This document shows, in pieces, positions 16,997 through 19,146 of a DNA stretch of 19,146 nucleotides (position 1 is its first letter; each line of letters starts with the position of its first letter). A program made the position numbers and the translations under genes. The notes beneath the pieces were generated by a model. That model was not told the origin of the DNA. It did not search any database and saw only the letters and a program-made list of their open reading frames with translations. The stretch comes from Verrucomicrobiota bacterium (GTDB lineage Bacteria; Chlamydiota; Chlamydiia; Chlamydiales; JAEYWL01), in NCBI GenBank assembly GCA_023428915.1, contig JAEYWL010000016.1:1-19146 (forward strand). Reading direction: 5' to 3'.

Positions 16997-18249
16997 ATTT
17001 TAATATTCAACAATTCTTGCCAGGAAGTAGTGTAGCGGCAGGAACAGAATTGCCGCTGCCCCTTCCATTTTTTTTCAATCCCCTCTGCTGCAAAATAGAC
17101 TGTCTTGCATCCGGCACGCCGATTAATAGCATCCATGGCCTGCATGGCGCGCTTCTGCGCTTCACTATTGGGCTGGTGCGGCGCAAATAAGTCTGGCTGA
17201 AAAGCAGCTTCCGGCACAAGCCCTCCCGCCATAATTCCGGCTTTCCGATACGTTAAAGTTGGGTCGTATAAAGTTTGTGCAATCAGTTTTGCGTAGTGAA
17301 TAAAATGCGGCGTATAAGCAGAGGCTTCTGGAAACACAATTTGACCATAATGCTTTACATGCGAACTATAGGGGTGCGTTTCTAAAAACACACCTAAGGT
17401 CAGCGCCATTGTTTTTTGCTCGCGTACTTCTTCAGCCGCCTGAGAAGCGTGATAAGCTACGGCTTCCGCAATTTCCTCCCAAGCTTTTAGGGGCTGGCTG
17501 AAAGCTCGTGAACTGATGATCGATTTTTTAGGCGCGGCTGTGTTTTGCAGATCAAGGCAGGGAATGCCTCTTAGTTCCCAGGCCATTCTTAACCCAACCA
17601 CTCCCATTTTCTTCTTAATCCAACCATCCTCGCACTCTCTAAAAGCTGCTGCGCTCCAAATGCCTTGCCTATGCAAAAGCTCCCTAAACCCTCTGCCAAT
17701 TCCCCAGACATCGCCGACGGGAAATTTTTGTAAAAAGGCGCGCGCCTCTTCGGGATCTATCAAAGCATAGACCCCTTGCAGGCTGGCTTTTGATTTAGCT
17801 TCTTTGTTGGCAGCTTTAGCCAGTGTTTTAGAAAGCGCTATCCCGACGGAGACGGGAATCCCGGTCCACTGCAGCACCGTTTCACGAATTTTTCTGCCTA
17901 ATGCAAGCGGGTCGTTATTGTCTATAAGAAGAAAAGCCTCATCAATGGAATATATTTCCATTTCGGGCGCAAACTGGCGTAAGGTTTGCATCACGCGATG
18001 CGACATATCCCCATACAGCGTATAGTTGGAAGAGCAAACGATTACATTATGCTGCTGCAATAAGCGCTCCTGTTCAAATAAGGGCGCCCCCATTTGCACC
18101 CCAAGCGCTTTTGCCTCCTTGGAAAGTGAAATAATGCAGCCGTCATTGTTGGAAAGCACCACAACCGGCTTGCCATTTAAACGAGGGTTGAAGACCCGCT
18201 CGCAGGAGACATAAAAACTGTTGCAGTCTATCAGACAATAGAGAGCCAT
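16993..18249 (-). CDS. umuC: Y-family DNA polymerase V catalytic subunit UmuC
   Basis: UmuC is the catalytic subunit of DNA polymerase V, an error-prone polymerase that copies past lesions when activated by cleaved UmuD and RecA. The 418-residue length is normal (E. coli 422). Catalytic acidic residues are in place: D8 in LIDCNSFYVSCE, and D103-E104 in YSIDEAFL. The fingers region has VVVLSNNDGCII at 30-40 and SSNYTLYGDMS at 73-83. GIPVSVGIALSKTLAKAANK at 130-149 is the usual palm-thumb junction. A clamp-binding motif QPDLF lies at 351-355, where UmuC proteins bind the beta clamp, and the end RYTTSWQELL matches the family tail. AGAGGGG precedes the ATG. It starts 14 bp after the umuD stop, so the two are one operon. 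Confidence 0.97.
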   Translation of the reverse strand: MALYCLIDCNSFYVSCERVFNPRLNGKPVVVLSNNDGCIISLSKEAKALGVQMGAPLFEQERLLQQHNVIVCSSNYTLYGDMSHRVMQTLRQFAPEMEIYSIDEAFLLIDNNDPLALGRKIRETVLQWTGIPVSVGIALSKTLAKAANKEAKSKASLQGVYALIDPEEARAFLQKFPVGDVWGIGRGFRELLHRQGIWSAAAFRECEDGWIKKKMGVVGLRMAWELRGIPCLDLQNTAAPKKSIISSRAFSQPLKAWEEIAEAVAYHASQAAEEVREQKTMALTLGVFLETHPYSSHVKHYGQIVFPEASAYTPHFIHYAKLIAQTLYDPTLTYRKAGIMAGGLVPEAAFQPDLFAPHQPNSEAQKRAMQAMDAINRRAGCKTVYFAAEGIEKKWKGQRQFCSCRYTTSWQELLNIKI

Positions 18250-18263
18250 ATCCCCTCTAATAC

Positions 18264-18686
18264 TTATTTTGGCTTATGGATCACATAGGTCACAACACCC
18301 CAGACTTGAAATTCTGTTTCCGGAGTAAGGAGAATGGGCGCGTAGCGCGGATTTTCGGGAGCCAGGCAGGCCTCTTTGCCATTTAACAGAAGCCGCTTCA
18401 CTGTGAATTCCCCGTTGACAAAAGCTACAATAATCTTGCCATTGGCCGCAGACAGGGAGCGGTCCACTACGAGAATATCTCCAGAAAAAATACCTGCTCC
18501 TTGCATGGAATCCCCGTCAACCCTGACAAAAAATGTGGCAGGAGGGTTCCGTACCATCAACTCATTTAAATCTAACGATTGTTCAATGAAGGGATCCGCT
18601 GGTGACGGAAAGCCTGCAGCAACCGCTGAAAAAAGGGGCGGGGGCAAGGAGGTACCTGGCTCTGGTAATGACTGCTCTTGATACAT
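18264..18686 (-). CDS. umuD: UmuD, LexA-like self-cleaving subunit of DNA polymerase V
   Basis: UmuD is an S24-family serine protease-like protein that cuts itself with help from RecA filaments; the short form UmuD' joins UmuC to make active polymerase V. The 140-residue protein reproduces the E. coli numbering exactly: a cleavage site A24-G25 (VAAGFPSPADPF), catalytic S60 in VDGDSMQGAG, and catalytic K97 in FTVKRLL. It ends with the usual beta-rich domain and VWGVVTYVIHK. No Shine-Dalgarno sequence is visible before the ATG at 18686, although the coding start agrees with family length. Upstream lie TTAATA-type dyads that may be an operator. umuC follows in the same direction. Confidence 0.96.
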   Translation of the reverse strand: MYQEQSLPEPGTSLPPPLFSAVAAGFPSPADPFIEQSLDLNELMVRNPPATFFVRVDGDSMQGAGIFSGDILVVDRSLSAANGKIIVAFVNGEFTVKRLLLNGKEACLAPENPRYAPILLTPETEFQVWGVVTYVIHKPK

Positions 18687-18694
18687 AATGCAAA

Positions 18695-18740
18695 TATATT
18701 AAAGTGGATAGCCTTAATATACTCTCAGTAGCTATTAAAG
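18695..18740. promoter_or_regulatory. TTAATA-type dyads upstream of umuDC (candidate operator)
   Basis: TATATTAAAG (18695-18704) and CCTTAATATA (18712-18721) form a dyad matching at 9 of 10 positions with a 7-bp spacer. A third half-site, TATTAAAG, lies at 18733-18740. They start 8 bp upstream of the umuD ATG, where the promoter of a damage-inducible operon would be controlled. I see no E. coli-type CTGT-N8-ACAG LexA box. AT-rich -10-like sequences overlap the dyad, but I could not settle one promoter. The regulator is unknown. Confidence 0.4.
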
Positions 18741-18895
18741 TCTGTTTAAATAAAGACTATAACTAAAGGTAAAAAGTAAAAGGCAAAGACGTATAAATGG
18801 ACCTCATTTTTTATTTTAGGCTGTGAAAAATGAAAGTTTTAGTAAAAAAAATTACAAACTTTAACGTTTTTAATTGTCTCTTAATGATAAACGAA
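18741..18895. other. AT-rich intergenic stretch without recognised features
   Basis: This stretch between the umuD operator region and the tandem repeats is AT-rich and rich in A runs. I see no gene, strong promoter or convincing hairpin in it. Confidence 0.5.
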
Positions 18896-19063
18896 CTCCA
18901 AGCGCGGCAGCGCTGACAGTTGTTAGCCCCGTTTGAAGGCTCCACAAGAGCCGGAACGCGGGGTAAATGCGTAAAAAAACTCCAAGCGCGGCAGCGCTGA
19001 CAGTTGTTAGCCCCGTGTGAAGGCTCCATAAGAGCCGGAACGCGGGGTAAATGCGTAAAAAAA
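18896..19063. repeat. Two 84-bp tandem repeats, each with two hairpins
   Basis: Unit 1 (18896-18979) and unit 2 (18980-19063) differ at two positions only. Each holds hairpin A, AGCGC-GGCA-GCGCT (18900-18913 in unit 1). Each also holds hairpin B, with an outer stem CCCCG/CGGGG (18927-18931 with 18959-18963) and an inner stem GGCTC/GAGCC (18938-18942 with 18948-18952). The two substitutions fall outside these stems. Each unit ends in seven A. A third copy starts at 19064 but diverges after about 15-20 bases into a different hairpin. The 72-codon minus-strand ORF across this region is a by-product of the repeat. Confidence 0.85.
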
Positions 19064-19115
19064 CACCAAAGCTGCGGTTAGCAGCGACACTTATTCTGTC
19101 GCTGCTAACCGCAGC
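19057..19115 (-). terminator. Perfect 19-bp hairpin with T-tract on the minus strand
   Basis: Positions 19071-19089 and 19097-19115 are perfect inverted repeats with the 7-nt loop CTTATTC. Read on the minus strand the stem is followed by TTTGGTG and then a run of T (complement of the seven A at 19057-19063), as in a Rho-independent terminator for a leftward gene beyond the right edge. On the plus strand the trailing sequence is less U-rich. The stem is longer than usual for a terminator, so a repeat-element origin is also possible. Confidence 0.5.
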
Positions 19116-19146
19116 TCAATTGTATTTTCCGTCTTAACCCCACGTT

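Noticed and set aside
18811..19029. 72-codon minus-strand ORF with an internal repeat
   Set aside because: It is a translation of the 84-bp tandem repeat (84 is divisible by 3, so the frame stays open). It has no ribosome-binding site and consists mostly of hairpin sequence.
18896..19063. CRISPR array
   Set aside because: There are only two near-identical 84-bp units with no unique spacers and no cas genes nearby.
18920..19115. Integron attC-type recombination sites (GTTAGCC-like ends with hairpins)
   Set aside because: The ends do not fit the GTTRRRY/RYYYAAC core pair, and no integrase or cassette structure is present.

Overview
The window most likely comes from a member of the Chlamydiae, probably one of the amoeba-associated 'environmental' families rather than Chlamydia itself. 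The main evidence is gene order: smpB is divergent from dnaN, which is followed directly by recF. Chlamydia trachomatis has the same trio adjacent (CT076, CT075, CT074). A umuDC operon, repeat elements and very large unrecognised proteins fit a larger environmental chlamydial genome. Family and genus cannot be fixed from sequence reading alone.

Layout. (1) Positions 2-6703, plus strand: one very large, mostly helical protein of unknown function. Its frame is open to the left edge, so the gene is probably cut. (2) Positions 6728-7744, minus strand: rlmH and smpB (smpB upstream). They are separated by a 126-bp imperfect palindrome flanked by TA dinucleotides. I read it as a MITE-like insertion that now supplies the smpB stop codon and the rlmH start codon. 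(3) Positions 7745-7854: back-to-back sigma70-type promoters for smpB and dnaN. (4) Positions 7855-15159, plus strand: dnaN, recF, two tandem paralogous proteins with long Ser/Pro-rich N-termini, and a HI0933-type flavoprotein. The small gaps (20, 21 and 47 bp, then a 4-bp overlap) suggest one operon. (5) Positions 15160-15554: a gene-free stretch filled by a ~350-bp imperfect palindrome. (6) Positions 15555-16883, minus strand: a hypothetical protein with winged-helix character. (7) Positions 16993-18686, minus strand: the umuDC error-prone polymerase operon. (8) Positions 18687-19146: no gene; TTAATA-type dyads next to umuD, an AT-rich stretch, two 84-bp tandem repeats with two hairpins each, and a perfect 19-bp hairpin.

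The functional core is DNA replication and repair plus translation quality control. DnaN is the sliding clamp, RecF loads the recombinase at gaps, and UmuC carries a QPDLF clamp-binding motif that should dock on DnaN. UmuD would activate UmuC after self-cleavage. SmpB rescues stalled ribosomes with tmRNA, and RlmH modifies 23S rRNA. The two paralogues and the giant protein are the unexplained part. The paralogues look like candidate host-directed effectors, but this is inference from composition and short motifs only.

The strongest single observation is the palindromic element between smpB and rlmH. Removing it with one TA copy restores an overlapping smpB-rlmH junction in the correct frames.
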